Shown piece by piece: positions 17,737 to 28,568 of a DNA stretch of 42,500 bases. The stretch spans positions 1 through 42,500 of the forward strand of contig JANYBK010000173.1 of the NCBI GenBank assembly GCA_025360805.1, read 5' to 3'. Position 1 is the first letter of the stretch; the number at the start of each line of letters is the position of its first letter. The position numbers and the translations under genes are program-made. The stretch is from Methanomicrobiales archaeon. GTDB lineage: Archaea; Halobacteriota; Methanomicrobia; Methanomicrobiales; Methanospirillaceae. The notes beneath the pieces are model-generated. The model ran no database searches. It was not told where the DNA came from and worked only from the letters and a program-made list of their open reading frames with translations.

Positions 17737-18222
17737 ATGAACGAAATTATCCTTTTGCTCTTGGCAATCGTTGGCATCTTCTCAGTTGCCTGTAGTGTCG
17801 CGCTCATCGCTCTTGGCAAGATAATTGACCGGTACCCGTCCGGGGATGAAACGGGTCGGGAACGGAGTCTCTCAAGTCCGGCCGAATCCACAAAACTCGC
17901 GGTTATTGTATTCTGGTGTCTTTTCATTCCCGGTGCCTGGGCGGTTCTTCAGGAAGGGATCATTACCCGTATTGTAGGAATTACAATATTTTTTTCAATC
18001 TGCTTATTCATGTTCACCGCATTGGCTTTCTCATTCGCTGTACTCAGTACCATGAAAAGCCGGAAAAAGGAGATTGGGGACACCGGTTTACCAGCATTAC
18101 CTTCGACAGGGACACCCAATCCAATTCAAATGACAAAAAGTGCCCCGGACACAGTAACAACAAAGCGATATAATTCGCCGATATCAAATTTTATGGTCAG
18201 TGCGTTACTTAAAAAAGAATAA
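17737..18222 (+). CDS. Hypothetical membrane protein
   Basis: Three hydrophobic segments, charged C-terminal tail. Confidence 0.65.
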   Translation: MNEIILLLLAIVGIFSVACSVALIALGKIIDRYPSGDETGRERSLSSPAESTKLAVIVFWCLFIPGAWAVLQEGIITRIVGITIFFSICLFMFTALAFSFAVLSTMKSRKKEIGDTGLPALPSTGTPNPIQMTKSAPDTVTTKRYNSPISNFMVSALLKKE

Positions 18223-18223
18223 T

Positions 18224-19447
18224 CTACCCGAAAATCTTTTTTGACTGCTCCAGTGCATCAACCGCAGGAAGCTTTTTCCCGGTCAGGAACTCGATACATG
18301 CTCCACCACCAGTTGAGATATGGGTGAAATCCTTCTCGATGCCGAGTTTTTCAATGACCACTGCGGTATGTCCCCCACCGACTACAGAAAATTCCACTTT
18401 TGAAGCGGCCCGGAGTAACTCAAAGGTACCAGTAGCAAAGTCTGCATCTTCAAAGACACCAGCAGGCCCGTTGAATACCACGGTGCCAGCCTTTTTTATT
18501 TCATGGACGAGGGTTGCAACTGCATCCATGCCGAGATCCAGTACTGGTGCATCGGGCGGTATTTTATCAATTGCATACTCAACACGATGGTTATCCTGTC
18601 TCACGGCAACAGATTCGGGCATCACGACTCGATCGCGATAACGGGATAAGATCTCTTTGGCCTTTTCGATCTCCGGCTGGTATTTGAGCTGGGCGATTAG
18701 CTGCGCCGAAGGTTTGCCGATATCATAACCCGCAGCGATCAAAAAGACATTCGCCACAACACCAATGACAACAACCTGATCAGCAATTCCATTATCCAGC
18801 ACATGCCTTGCTACATCAATAGAGTCGTCGACTTTGGTACCTCCGAGTACCATACAAACCGGGCGGGGGGCTCCGGAGAATACTTTTGAAAGAGTGGAAA
18901 CTTCCTTTTCCATGAGAAGTCCCCCCGCTGAGCGCATAACGAGAGGAAGACCTACAACAGTAGGTTGCGAACGGTGAGCAGTCCCAAATGCATCATTGAC
19001 AAAGACATCTGCCATTGCAGAGAGCTTCTTTACCAGGTGCGTCTTTTTTGCTTCTTCAGGCTTTAAAGTCAGGTTCTCCTCTGCATTGAACCTCACATTT
19101 TCGAGCATCAGCACTTCGCCAACCTTCATCGCATGCACAGCTTCCCGGGCATGTCGCCCGAAGATACTGTCCACATAGGCAACCGGTTTTCCAAGCAGGT
19201 GTTCAAGCTTCTCTGCATGGGCTTCAAGAGGGGTAAAATCTTTCTTTCCCGGCCTGCTCTGGTGGGTCACAATTACAACACGACTGCCAGAAAGAGCGCG
19301 AATGGTGGGAAGGTGTTCCCTGAAACGCTTATCATCCAGAATAAGATTGGAGGTGGGGTCGATCGGGGAGTTGAGATCGAGCCGGAGGAGGACTGTTTTT
19401 CCGTCACACCCCAGCTCCCTGATGGTTCCAATCGACATTGTTGCCAC
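18224..19447 (-). CDS. pgk: Phosphoglycerate kinase
   Basis: VLLRLDLNSPID, MLENVRFNAEE, FVNDAFGTAHRSQPTVVG, VFNGPAGVFED, SVVGGGHT. Confidence 0.95.
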   Translation of the reverse strand: MATMSIGTIRELGCDGKTVLLRLDLNSPIDPTSNLILDDKRFREHLPTIRALSGSRVVIVTHQSRPGKKDFTPLEAHAEKLEHLLGKPVAYVDSIFGRHAREAVHAMKVGEVLMLENVRFNAEENLTLKPEEAKKTHLVKKLSAMADVFVNDAFGTAHRSQPTVVGLPLVMRSAGGLLMEKEVSTLSKVFSGAPRPVCMVLGGTKVDDSIDVARHVLDNGIADQVVVIGVVANVFLIAAGYDIGKPSAQLIAQLKYQPEIEKAKEILSRYRDRVVMPESVAVRQDNHRVEYAIDKIPPDAPVLDLGMDAVATLVHEIKKAGTVVFNGPAGVFEDADFATGTFELLRAASKVEFSVVGGGHTAVVIEKLGIEKDFTHISTGGGACIEFLTGKKLPAVDALEQSKKIFG

Positions 19448-19457
19448 TCTCGCAGAT

Positions 19458-20087
19458 TTATGCAGTATTCCGGGATTTGATTTTTTTCATCCGGAAGAGT
19501 TCTTCTCTCTCCATCTCATCGAGACGCATCTTGATAAAGTCCCGTGCCGCGGTCAGTTCCGGAATGACCTTGAACTCCAGCGCATTGACACGGCGTTTGG
19601 TCTTCTCGATCTCATCGAGCAGGCGCTTCATTGTAGTTTCAATCTCTGCACTCTCGATGATCGATTCTACAAGTTCCTCAAACGCTGATGCAGTCTCATC
19701 AATGACCGTTGATGTGCCAAGTACACCATACCCACGATCAACAAGGCTCTTTTTTACCTTGGATGATTCAATCTGAGGAACGACCACACCCATGATGTTC
19801 TTGCTTTTTAGGGTGACCTCGGGTACTTCCTTAACTGAAAACGCAGCGGATTTCACACCGATTGCACCTTCGACAGTGTTTGCCACCGCCATCATCTCGA
19901 CTGCCTTTGCGTACTTCCTGAGGAGGTCGCCCCGGGTGTCCTTCGCATTTGCCAGGATCTTGAAAAATTCAAGGATCAGTCCATCGCGCTTCATTTTTAG
20001 GATCTTATAGCCCCGCTCCGATAACTGGATCTTCCTCTTTAAGTTGATCAGTTCGGAACGGGTTGGCTTGATATCGCGCAGGGCCAT
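19458..20087 (-). CDS. atpD: A-type ATP synthase subunit D
   Basis: MALRDIKPTRSELINLKRKIQLSERGYKILKMKRDGLILEF; start at 20087 preferred. Confidence 0.95.
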   Translation of the reverse strand: MALRDIKPTRSELINLKRKIQLSERGYKILKMKRDGLILEFFKILANAKDTRGDLLRKYAKAVEMMAVANTVEGAIGVKSAAFSVKEVPEVTLKSKNIMGVVVPQIESSKVKKSLVDRGYGVLGTSTVIDETASAFEELVESIIESAEIETTMKRLLDEIEKTKRRVNALEFKVIPELTAARDFIKMRLDEMEREELFRMKKIKSRNTA

Positions 20088-20094
20088 GGACTTT

Positions 20095-21483
20095 CTACTC
20101 CTTCTTTGCACCGGTGCGGAACTTAGGATGGTACTTGTTGATCAATTCACGGTCAATACGGGTCAGCTGCTCGACCGGCAGGGTAGCGAGAAGATCCCAT
20201 GCGAGGTTCAAGGTATCCTCGATGCTGCGGTCCTCGTCATATCCCTGGCGGACAAACCGGTTCTCGAAGAGATCGGCGAACTCTAAGAGCAGCCGGTCGC
20301 GCTCGGAAAGGGCATCCTTACCAACAATCGCAACAAGGCCACGAAGATCGTTGCCTTCTGCGTACCCGGCGTACATCTGGTCAGAGACTTTCTTGTGGTC
20401 CTCTCGGGTTTTTCCTTTACCGATACCGAGATTCATCAGACGGGAAAGCGATGGCAGCACGTTGATGGGTGGGTATATACCCTTGCGGTGGAGATCACGG
20501 TTGACCACGATCTGGCCTTCGGTAATGTAACCGGTCAGGTCGGCTATCGGATGGGTGATGTCGTCACCGGGCATGGTCAGGATCGGGATCTGGGTGACAG
20601 AACCCTTCTGACCCTTGATCATACCGGCACGCTCGTAGAGATTGGCGAGATCCGTGTACATGTATCCCGGGTAGCCACGGCGACCGGGGACTTCTTCACG
20701 GGCTGCACCGATCTGACGGAGCGCTTCACAATAGTTGGTCATGTCCGTAAGGATAACGAGCACGTGCATACCGAGCTCGAAAGCAAGGTATTCGGCAGTG
20801 GTCAGGGCCAGACGCGGCGTGATGATCCGCTCCACGGCCGGGTCATCTGCAAGGTTGAGGAACACGACTGCACGTTCCAGAGCACCGGTGCGCTCGAAGT
20901 CCTGCATGAAGTAGTTCGCTTCTTCCTTCGTGATACCCATTGCAGCAAAGACTACTGCGAAGTTCTCGGTTGAACCGGGCACCTTTGCCTGCCGGGCGAT
21001 CTGCAGCGCAACATTGTTGTGCGGGAGACCTGCTCCAGAGAAGATCGGGAGCTTCTGACCACGGACAAGAGTGTTAGTCCCGTCGATAGTGGAGATACCG
21101 GTCTGGATGAAATCCGCCGGCATACCACGGGCGTACGGGTTGATAGCTGCACCGTTGATGTCGAGGCGCTTCTCCGGCACAATATCAGGGCCGCCATCGA
21201 TAGGCTTACCGCCACCGGACAGAATACGTCCGAGCATATCCCTGCCCACGGGCATCTTGATTGTCTCGCCCGTGAACCGGACACCACTATCCCTGCCAAT
21301 ACCGGCAGTGGTCTCGAAGATCTGGACAACTACGAGTTCGTCGCTCGTGTCGAGCACCTGGCCGCGCTTGGTTGTACCATCAGCAAGGATGATGTTCACG
21401 AGTTCTCCATAGGCAATCGGCTCGGTCTTTTCTACAAAGACAAGCGGCCCGGCAATCTTGCTTATCGTCCTGTATTCCTTCAT
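20095..21483 (-). CDS. atpB: A-type ATP synthase subunit B
   Basis: [51 protein letters not shown]. Confidence 0.97.
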   Translation of the reverse strand: MKEYRTISKIAGPLVFVEKTEPIAYGELVNIILADGTTKRGQVLDTSDELVVVQIFETTAGIGRDSGVRFTGETIKMPVGRDMLGRILSGGGKPIDGGPDIVPEKRLDINGAAINPYARGMPADFIQTGISTIDGTNTLVRGQKLPIFSGAGLPHNNVALQIARQAKVPGSTENFAVVFAAMGITKEEANYFMQDFERTGALERAVVFLNLADDPAVERIITPRLALTTAEYLAFELGMHVLVILTDMTNYCEALRQIGAAREEVPGRRGYPGYMYTDLANLYERAGMIKGQKGSVTQIPILTMPGDDITHPIADLTGYITEGQIVVNRDLHRKGIYPPINVLPSLSRLMNLGIGKGKTREDHKKVSDQMYAGYAEGNDLRGLVAIVGKDALSERDRLLLEFADLFENRFVRQGYDEDRSIEDTLNLAWDLLATLPVEQLTRIDRELINKYHPKFRTGAKKE

Positions 21484-23246
21484 GCTGCCGACCTCAGTGT
21501 GTTGAACTCATCGTCCATCTGTTTCATAATCTTCGCAAGTTCAGGAGTGTAGTCCTTGATGAACTTGATCTGGGCCAGCTCGTTCTTGGCCTTGACCGCA
21601 TTGATTTGGGCGGGACTGACACCGACAAGTTGGGCAGAGTACGACAGTTCGGCATATGTCTTGATTGCCTTCATCATGGCGTACTGTTTCTTCATGTCAC
21701 AGAATGTGTCGACTGCGTCGTATGCATTCTGCTGGAGAAAGATCTCACGAATCATACGGGCGACTTCGATCGTTACCTGTTCGGATTCGGGCAGGGCGTC
21801 GGAACCGACGAGCTGCACGATCTCCTGAAGTTCCGCCTCTTTCTGGAGAATTTCCATGGCCCATGACCGGATGGTGTTCCATTCTGGAGAGACTTCCTTG
21901 TCATAGTAGTCGTGAAGGGCTTCAAGATACAGTGAGTACGAGTTTAACCAGTTGATGGCCGGGAAGTGCCTGCGCTGGGAGAGTTTTGCGTCCAGCGCCC
22001 AGAAGACCTTGACGATACGCAGGGTGTTCTGGGTGACCGGTTCTGAGAAATCTCCACCGGGCGGGGATACTGCTCCGATAACCGAAACGGAACCACGGGC
22101 CCCGTTGAGGGTCTTGACAAGACCAGCACGCTCGTAGAACTCCGAGAGTCGGGCTGCAAGGTATGCCGGGTATCCTTCTTCGCCAGGCATCTCTTCGAGA
22201 CGCGAGGAAATCTCACGCATTGCTTCTGCCCAACGGGAGGTCGAGTCTGCCATCAGGGAGACGTCATAGCCCATATCACGGAAATATTCTGCAATGGTGA
22301 TACCGGTATAAACCGATGCTTCACGGGCTGCAACGGGCATGTTGGACGTGTTTGCGATGAGAACGGTCCTTTCCATGAGGGGCTTGCCGCTCTTCGGATC
22401 TTCGAGGTGCGGGAATTCCGTAAGAACTTCCGTCATTTCGTTGCCACGTTCTCCGCAACCGATGTAGACCACGATCTCGGCATCCGACCACTTGGCCAGC
22501 TGCTGCTGGGTAACCGTCTTGCCACTTCCAAAGGGTCCGGGAATTGCGGCGGTACCACCCTTTGCAATAGGGAAGAGACCATCTAGGATACGCTGACCGG
22601 TGATCAGCGGGATCGTCGGGTTCATCTTCTCTTTCACGGGTCGGGGAACACGGACAGGCCAGCGCTGGAGCATCGGATACTCGCGACCGTCTTCGAGAAC
22701 ACAGATGATCTCGTCGATCGTGTAGTCCCCGCTCTTGATAGTCTTTACCGTCCCCGGTTTTACATTCGGGGGCAACATGACCTTGTGGACGATGTTGGTC
22801 TCCTGGACCTCGCCGAGAATAGCACCCGGTTCGACCTTGTCACCAGCCTTGACGAGCGGCTTGAAGGTCCATTTCTTTTCGTGGGAAAGACCGGGCGCAG
22901 TTACACCACGCTCGATAAAGTTGCCCATCTTGTCCACGAGAACTGCAAGAGGACGCTGGATCCCATCATAGATACTTGTCAGGAGGCCGGGGCCGAGTTC
23001 AACTGCAAGCGATAGCCCGGTGTTTGAGACCGGTTCGCCGGGTCTGATACCGGCAGTATCTTCGTACACCTGAATGATGACACTGTCACCCTGGATCTTG
23101 ATGACTTCTCCCATCAGCTCTTCTTTGCCGACCTTCACCACATCGTACATGTGGGCGTCAAGGTTGACTGCCGTCACGACAGGGCCGGCGATTCTTTTCA
23201 GAACCCCTTGTTTCTGTTCCTTTGCATGTTTGGTTTTTACTTCCAC
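21480..23246 (-). CDS. atpA: A-type ATP synthase subunit A (catalytic)
   Basis: Walker [49 protein letters not shown]. Confidence 0.97.
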   Translation of the reverse strand: MEVKTKHAKEQKQGVLKRIAGPVVTAVNLDAHMYDVVKVGKEELMGEVIKIQGDSVIIQVYEDTAGIRPGEPVSNTGLSLAVELGPGLLTSIYDGIQRPLAVLVDKMGNFIERGVTAPGLSHEKKWTFKPLVKAGDKVEPGAILGEVQETNIVHKVMLPPNVKPGTVKTIKSGDYTIDEIICVLEDGREYPMLQRWPVRVPRPVKEKMNPTIPLITGQRILDGLFPIAKGGTAAIPGPFGSGKTVTQQQLAKWSDAEIVVYIGCGERGNEMTEVLTEFPHLEDPKSGKPLMERTVLIANTSNMPVAAREASVYTGITIAEYFRDMGYDVSLMADSTSRWAEAMREISSRLEEMPGEEGYPAYLAARLSEFYERAGLVKTLNGARGSVSVIGAVSPPGGDFSEPVTQNTLRIVKVFWALDAKLSQRRHFPAINWLNSYSLYLEALHDYYDKEVSPEWNTIRSWAMEILQKEAELQEIVQLVGSDALPESEQVTIEVARMIREIFLQQNAYDAVDTFCDMKKQYAMMKAIKTYAELSYSAQLVGVSPAQINAVKAKNELAQIKFIKDYTPELAKIMKQMDDEFNTLRSAA

Positions 23247-23542
23247 AGATCAACACCCACCGATCTCTTGATTCTCTCTCTCATGGTCAGACCCCCTTCT
23301 TCCTCGGCACCGATCGCAATCACGGTCGGCTTTACGGAATTTTCCAGAGTTGCGCGAAGCCGGCGGGGTACTTTTTCCATGTCGCTGCTGTTGAGTACGA
23401 GAATAGCAACCTCGCCATCCTGCAGCACGTTGGTGATGTATTCATTGAGTTGTTCATCGTTCTCGGCAGCATAGGTCTTTCGGATACCCGCAAGCCTGAA
23501 GCCGAGAATGAACTCACTGTTGCCAATAACTGCGATCTCCAT
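23237..23542 (-). CDS. atpF: A-type ATP synthase subunit F
   Basis: [24 protein letters not shown]; operon position. Confidence 0.93.
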   Translation of the reverse strand: MEIAVIGNSEFILGFRLAGIRKTYAAENDEQLNEYITNVLQDGEVAILVLNSSDMEKVPRRLRATLENSVKPTVIAIGAEEEGGLTMRERIKRSVGVDLWK

Positions 23543-24601
23543 TTACATCACCAGGTATTCCGCTATCCTCTCAGATGGCAGTTTTGACTCTTTTCCTCTG
23601 GCAAGCGCCCGGAGATTGAACACCTCGTACTTCTTCTTCTCGAGATAAACGAGAATCGGATGAATTGAGATGGGATTGCGCTTTGACATCCGCTCCATCT
23701 GTTCCAGCTGCACACGGGTGAGCCGTACTTCAACATCACGGATCGTTTTTTCACTTCTCATCTCTTCAAGAAGTTCGATTATTGACTTCTGACGAATTTT
23801 TCCCTTGAGTATATCGATAAATTCGTTCTGATCCTTAACGGTATTCAAGGCAGCAAAATCAGTTGCTGATAGCGTGCCGCCCTGAATATGCATGGACCGG
23901 GCATCTTCCTCAAAAGTGTCCGCCCGCAGACGGAACAGGGTCTTGACATTCTTGATATCAATTTCGAGCCTTATGAAATCAAGGAATAGTTTCCCCCCTT
24001 TGATTCCACTCTCCGCTTCAGCGATGATCTCTGCGTAGAACTGTTTGTAAAGCTCATTTTCCAACCGTGAAAAGGAACCACTTTCCTTTGACAGGGGATA
24101 TTCACGTATGAATACCTGAGGATACATCCTGTATCCCTTGAGCATTTCCACAATTTTGTCTAGACTGTCCTCTGCCAGAAGGCGGTCCAGAACAACTTTG
24201 TCAAGACTTCCTGCAGGAACGAGGATCTCTTTTATCTTACCGGTTTTGGCACCCTGCATCTTGCCACGGAGTATGGTGAGAACATTCTGGATATCCCAGC
24301 GACGAAGATATGCCTGGGTAAACTGTTTTAATGTGCCCGGTGTAATCTCCTGAATTTTCTGGTACTCTTTTGCAAGATTCCAGGAGAGTGCGACTTCAAT
24401 AAGGTCGATACCCTTAAATGTCGTACCCAGCTCATCAATCTCCTGCTTATAGTCAGTTTCGCCAATCAAACGGGTGATCTCGGGAAGATTCATGTTGAGC
24501 ATCCGCATGTACTCCTCCCTTGGGAGCAGGGTAGTTTTTCTCACCCGCATCCTGGTACAGACATAAATGTACGGTGCGGCAACAAGCTTCAGGCCAGCCA
24601 T
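23543..24601 (-). CDS. atpC: A-type ATP synthase subunit C
   Basis: YIYVCTRMRVRKTTLLPREEYMRMLNM; size and position. Confidence 0.93.
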   Translation of the reverse strand: MAGLKLVAAPYIYVCTRMRVRKTTLLPREEYMRMLNMNLPEITRLIGETDYKQEIDELGTTFKGIDLIEVALSWNLAKEYQKIQEITPGTLKQFTQAYLRRWDIQNVLTILRGKMQGAKTGKIKEILVPAGSLDKVVLDRLLAEDSLDKIVEMLKGYRMYPQVFIREYPLSKESGSFSRLENELYKQFYAEIIAEAESGIKGGKLFLDFIRLEIDIKNVKTLFRLRADTFEEDARSMHIQGGTLSATDFAALNTVKDQNEFIDILKGKIRQKSIIELLEEMRSEKTIRDVEVRLTRVQLEQMERMSKRNPISIHPILVYLEKKKYEVFNLRALARGKESKLPSERIAEYLVM

Positions 24602-24613
24602 ACCAGTACCTCC

Positions 24614-25192
24614 TTATCCAAACAGGATATCAGATGCATCTTTCAACCCGGATTCCCACACCTTTGTAAGGAATGTGCGATAACTGTAATCAATCTGCAG
24701 CGCTGCTCCTTCACCCTCTATGAGGATCCCGCCATCAATGTTGACCGGGTCACCGATCTTAAATCCCGCGAAATCGGGATTCTCGGCAATGATAGCCTTT
24801 ACTGCTGCCACATCCCGTGCATTGCAGTAGACCTTTCCCTTTGAGATCTCCTTTTTGGCTTCGATGAGGAGCTTTTTAATCGCTTCACGATGGAAGCTTT
24901 CAGGGAGGCCGGCAATCTCCTTTCTTGTCGCTTCATAGACCTCGTCTAAAAGCGCCTTTTGTGAATTGAGGATCTCGCGTTTGCCAAGAAGGTTTGCTGC
25001 AGAGACATCCTGACCAATGATGTGGGAGGTCTTTTTTTCAGACTCTGCCTCTGCGGCAAGTTTAATCTCTTCAACACGCTTGTTTGCAGCTGACAGGATC
25101 TTATCAACATCCTGCTTTGACTCCGCTTGGATCCTTACTGCTTCGCTCCTGCCTTTTTCCCTGATCTCTTCTACAACGGCTTCCAGTCCCAT
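24614..25192 (-). CDS. atpE: A-type ATP synthase subunit E
   Basis: MGLEAVVEEIREKGRSEAVRIQAESKQDVDKIL; ATG at 25192 preferred, since the longer start overlaps the proteolipid gene. Confidence 0.92.
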   Translation of the reverse strand: MGLEAVVEEIREKGRSEAVRIQAESKQDVDKILSAANKRVEEIKLAAEAESEKKTSHIIGQDVSAANLLGKREILNSQKALLDEVYEATRKEIAGLPESFHREAIKKLLIEAKKEISKGKVYCNARDVAAVKAIIAENPDFAGFKIGDPVNIDGGILIEGEGAALQIDYSYRTFLTKVWESGLKDASDILFG

Positions 25193-25205
25193 TGTCTGCT
25201 CCGGT

Positions 25206-25460
25206 TTATACGAACAAGAGCAGGAGAGCGACGACCAGACCGAAGATAACGATGGTTTCGGGGATAACCGTAAATAGCAGTGCAAGACCGAACATATCCT
25301 TATTTTCGGCAGTTGCACCGACTGCGGCTGAACCTATTGCCATTTCTGCCACACCTGCGCCGATACCGGTCAGACCTACTGCGATACCTGCACCAAGTGC
25401 CTTCATTCCCATCTGCGATGCCTTGATCATTTCTACTGTCATAACAACTTCTGCTGCCAT
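25206..25460 (-). CDS. atpK: A-type ATP synthase subunit K (proteolipid c)
   Basis: Two-TM proteolipid with GIGAGVAEMAIGSAAVGA and VIPETIVIFG carboxylate helix. Confidence 0.95.
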   Translation of the reverse strand: MAAEVVMTVEMIKASQMGMKALGAGIAVGLTGIGAGVAEMAIGSAAVGATAENKDMFGLALLFTVIPETIVIFGLVVALLLLFV

Positions 25461-25463
25461 AAT

Positions 25464-27431
25464 TTAGTCCTCCGTAAATCTTCTTTTCATTCCAAATGGA
25501 ACGTACTTAACGCCTCCACCTTTATAGAATTTGGTGAAGAATTCAACATAATGCAACCTGATTGAGTGGAGTCCTCCACCCAGAATGCCCAGAACTGTGT
25601 TCAGTGCATGCCCTAAAAGGAACACGACCAGTCCGGCAATTATAATGAAAATACTGAAAATTGAAAAATTTTCCAACTGGGGTTGAATGAACATCCCAAT
25701 GGATATAAAATTCACGACCATCGCGATAGCGACCGAAGAGAAACCGACCGCAACAATACGGGTATACGATAAAACATGTGAGATGATCGTCGGAATTTCA
25801 ACTACTTCTAGCACTGAGTCACGGGCTATTAACAACACACCCACAACAGCGAGAACCGCGCCGATAACTACACCGATATTTACTATCGATACCACTGGGG
25901 GAAGCCCGGTCAGGTTGGGCATGAGCGGTAATGCTGCAATCGACCAGATTGCAATCAGGAGACCCCACATGACAGCAATCCAACCAAAATTTGCCATCAT
26001 TGCTTTGGTCCTGTGCTCGCCATGGTCCTGGCGCGAATGGTTGATAATGCCAAGGATACGCCCGATTGTGATATGCAAAACACCGATCCAGATGGCCAGA
26101 ACCATCAGATCCGGAATCATCGGACCATGAGCGCCATGCTCTACCATAAGGTGACGGGATGGCATGATCGGTTTGAGTCCCGGAATCGCAAAACCAAGAA
26201 ACTCACTGAAGAGCAGCCCAAAGATGATGGTCGATATGCTTGCATTTCTGAGCACGGTGAGCAACTGTCGGGCTTCTTCTCCCTTGAAGAGTCTCCTGAG
26301 TCCCAACGCCATCGCAAGGAGGATCAACCCGTACCCGACATCCCCGAGAATCAACCCGAAGAAGAGGGGGAACACAATCGATACCATCAGAGTTGGATCG
26401 AGCTCGGTATATTTTGGCCTGCTGTAAACGTCCATGAGCACTTGGGTGGGTTTTGCAAACGACGGGTTGTTATACTCAACAGGCACACGGTCGTGTTCAA
26501 AGTCGATCGGCAACACCGTGACATAGATCTTTCCGCCGGTAGCTTTGATAAGTGAATCAGTCACTGCATCAACACTATCAGAAGGGATCCAGCCTTCTGC
26601 TACAAAGGTCTGTTTGGTTGTTGCAAACCGCAGCGGTGCTTCAGTCTGCTCCACTTCAGCCTTTAAAAACTCCTCGCAGGCTACCAGAAATCCGCTGTGT
26701 TTCTGTCGGACATCCTCCAGTTTCTTGTGAATTTCTGCGATCTCGGTTGTCATAGAGGAGATTTCAGCAGTATAATAATCGATACGTGCCTTCGGAGAAC
26801 CAGTCTCCTCCGGAACAGGTACTGACTGGAATGCAGCCTCCTGCAATGCCCGTTCAACCTCGCTGCGCTGTCCGACAGGGACAACAATGACTATGAAATT
26901 CTTGTCTTTACCTGGTGAATATGACATTTCGCAGGGCACTGAAAGAGTTACTTCACGTGCAACATAGCCCGCAAAAACGGTAAAGCCCGTATATCCGCGG
27001 TACAGGTCAAGATCCACCGGTAAGGTAAGAAACGGTGTGATCTCGGCAATTTTTTGCTCATTCTCTTTTACCCGGGTATCTAACTTTGAGCGCCTTACAG
27101 TAAGATCTTCTACTTCTTTTTCAAGAACCGGGAGTTCACGTTCAATTCTGGATTGCAATTCTGTCCGGGTGCAGGCTTTTGCTGAATCAATGTCATCCCC
27201 ATGTATTGAGGTGGCATTTTCTATTGCCCGTATCTTGACGAGATCAACAGATGCTTCGCTTGCTCCTGAAAGAGGTGTGCCGATCTTAAAGCCTTCATAA
27301 CCCTCTGCCCCTGCTTCCACAAATTCTTCGATATGAAACAGGTGATGGCGATAGAGTTCCGCAACAACCGGGGCCATCCGGTCCCGGGAGGCGGCGATGA
27401 GCAGCCGGCTCATCTGTTTAGGCGCTAACAT
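25464..27431 (-). CDS. atpI: A-type ATP synthase subunit I (subunit a)
   Basis: FFGLILGDVGYGLILLAMAL, LSYTRIVAVGFSSVAIAMVVN, LGHALNTVLGILGGGLHSIRLHYVEFFTKFYKGGG; start MLAPKQMSRL. Confidence 0.95.
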   Translation of the reverse strand: MLAPKQMSRLLIAASRDRMAPVVAELYRHHLFHIEEFVEAGAEGYEGFKIGTPLSGASEASVDLVKIRAIENATSIHGDDIDSAKACTRTELQSRIERELPVLEKEVEDLTVRRSKLDTRVKENEQKIAEITPFLTLPVDLDLYRGYTGFTVFAGYVAREVTLSVPCEMSYSPGKDKNFIVIVVPVGQRSEVERALQEAAFQSVPVPEETGSPKARIDYYTAEISSMTTEIAEIHKKLEDVRQKHSGFLVACEEFLKAEVEQTEAPLRFATTKQTFVAEGWIPSDSVDAVTDSLIKATGGKIYVTVLPIDFEHDRVPVEYNNPSFAKPTQVLMDVYSRPKYTELDPTLMVSIVFPLFFGLILGDVGYGLILLAMALGLRRLFKGEEARQLLTVLRNASISTIIFGLLFSEFLGFAIPGLKPIMPSRHLMVEHGAHGPMIPDLMVLAIWIGVLHITIGRILGIINHSRQDHGEHRTKAMMANFGWIAVMWGLLIAIWSIAALPLMPNLTGLPPVVSIVNIGVVIGAVLAVVGVLLIARDSVLEVVEIPTIISHVLSYTRIVAVGFSSVAIAMVVNFISIGMFIQPQLENFSIFSIFIIIAGLVVFLLGHALNTVLGILGGGLHSIRLHYVEFFTKFYKGGGVKYVPFGMKRRFTED

Positions 27432-27747
27432 GCAGCTGCTCCTTAAACCGCACAACCAGCAACTGCACTGCTTTTGAAAGGTTTTTCTCGCCTTTCTCTT
27501 TCAATGCCGCTGCGCGCTGATTGCCACTTTTTATGATTTCAGCGTGCTTAAGTGCCGCCTGGTGACGTGCTTCTTCCAGTTTCAGCTTTTTGTATTGTTC
27601 AGCATTACTCTGCGCTTTTGCGACCAGATTATCAGATTCTAGCTCAGCCTGGGAATGCTTATGCTTCTTTTCTTCCTGGGCCTTGCTGATCACCGATTGG
27701 TACTCTTCTTCAGCTTTCTTGATGTCTTGTAGGACCTCAGTCTTCAT
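27418..27747 (-). CDS. atpH: A-type ATP synthase subunit H
   Basis: Coiled-coil 109-aa protein, first gene of the ATP synthase operon. Confidence 0.88.
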   Translation of the reverse strand: MKTEVLQDIKKAEEEYQSVISKAQEEKKHKHSQAELESDNLVAKAQSNAEQYKKLKLEEARHQAALKHAEIIKSGNQRAAALKEKGEKNLSKAVQLLVVRFKEQLHVSA

Positions 27748-27857
27748 CCAACCCTCCTCTCACGGCAGTACAATAATTGGTGAAAAAAGGAATATATGTA
27801 TTGTTATTTACGATCGGTATTGTTCTACTCGTTCAAAAAATAAAAATAAAAGAGTAA

Positions 27858-28331
27858 TCAGGAAAATTCTGTTTTAATCCGGCACTTTACTCTCAGGAGA
27901 GAGAGCCCCGCAGGAACCGGGGATATCTCAACTCCTGATCCAGTACCTTTTAGAGTTATTCCAGCGAGTTCATCACTTGAGCAGACAAGGTGCTGTTCCG
28001 GGTGTGTTCCCCTCTGAATCGAGCAATTAGTAGAAATTTCCGGTGAAACGGATACTACACAGAAAATCCGTTTTGATCCCGGGTGACCTTTTTTAAGAAC
28101 CAGAAGCGGCATATGATATGCTCTTACGAGTTCGATGAGCATCATTGCCGGTTCAACTGCCCCGCCTTCGGGCGCTGAAACCACAACCAGATCCCCGGGT
28201 TGGACGCCCTGGACATATTCATCGTCCTGAGTTTCTATACACAGGGCAAAGCGGGTCCTGGTCTTTGCAACAAGTAAAAAAGATTGCGTCCCTGAAATGA
28301 GCAGCAGCTCATCTTCAAGGGGAAAAATCAT
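27858..28331 (-). CDS. Hypothetical protein
   Basis: 157-aa ORF; start overlaps the stop of the upstream zinc-ribbon ORF (ATGA). Confidence 0.6.
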   Translation of the reverse strand: MIFPLEDELLLISGTQSFLLVAKTRTRFALCIETQDDEYVQGVQPGDLVVVSAPEGGAVEPAMMLIELVRAYHMPLLVLKKGHPGSKRIFCVVSVSPEISTNCSIQRGTHPEQHLVCSSDELAGITLKGTGSGVEISPVPAGLSLLRVKCRIKTEFS

Positions 28332-28483
28332 ATTTCAGTCACATCTTCTGACTGGCAGCTGGGACAGATGGGATTTTTCCCTATTCCCTTGAATCGCTCA
28401 CTGCATTCATTACACCGGTAATCTTTCGGTTTTACACGGTCCGGGGGAATATCAATATCCATAGGTCCGCCAACACTACACAT
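28328..28483 (-). CDS. 51-aa zinc-ribbon protein (not in the ORF track)
   Basis: MCSVGGPMDIDIPPDRVKPKDYRCNECSERFKGIGKNPICPSCQSEDVTEI*; two CxxC pairs; ATGA overlap with the next gene. Confidence 0.8.
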   Translation of the reverse strand: MCSVGGPMDIDIPPDRVKPKDYRCNECSERFKGIGKNPICPSCQSEDVTEI

Positions 28484-28568
28484 GTCCAGTTCACCTCACT
28501 ACGAGATTACTCCTGCATTATTTAACACTATCTGAAACGGATCTTTTTTCAGCTCTTTCTTTTGCATC

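Noticed and set aside
20395-20973. 192-aa plus-strand ORF
   Set aside because: Antisense to atpB; codon bias shadow.
26013-26555. 180-aa plus-strand ORF
   Set aside because: Antisense to atpI; no domain.
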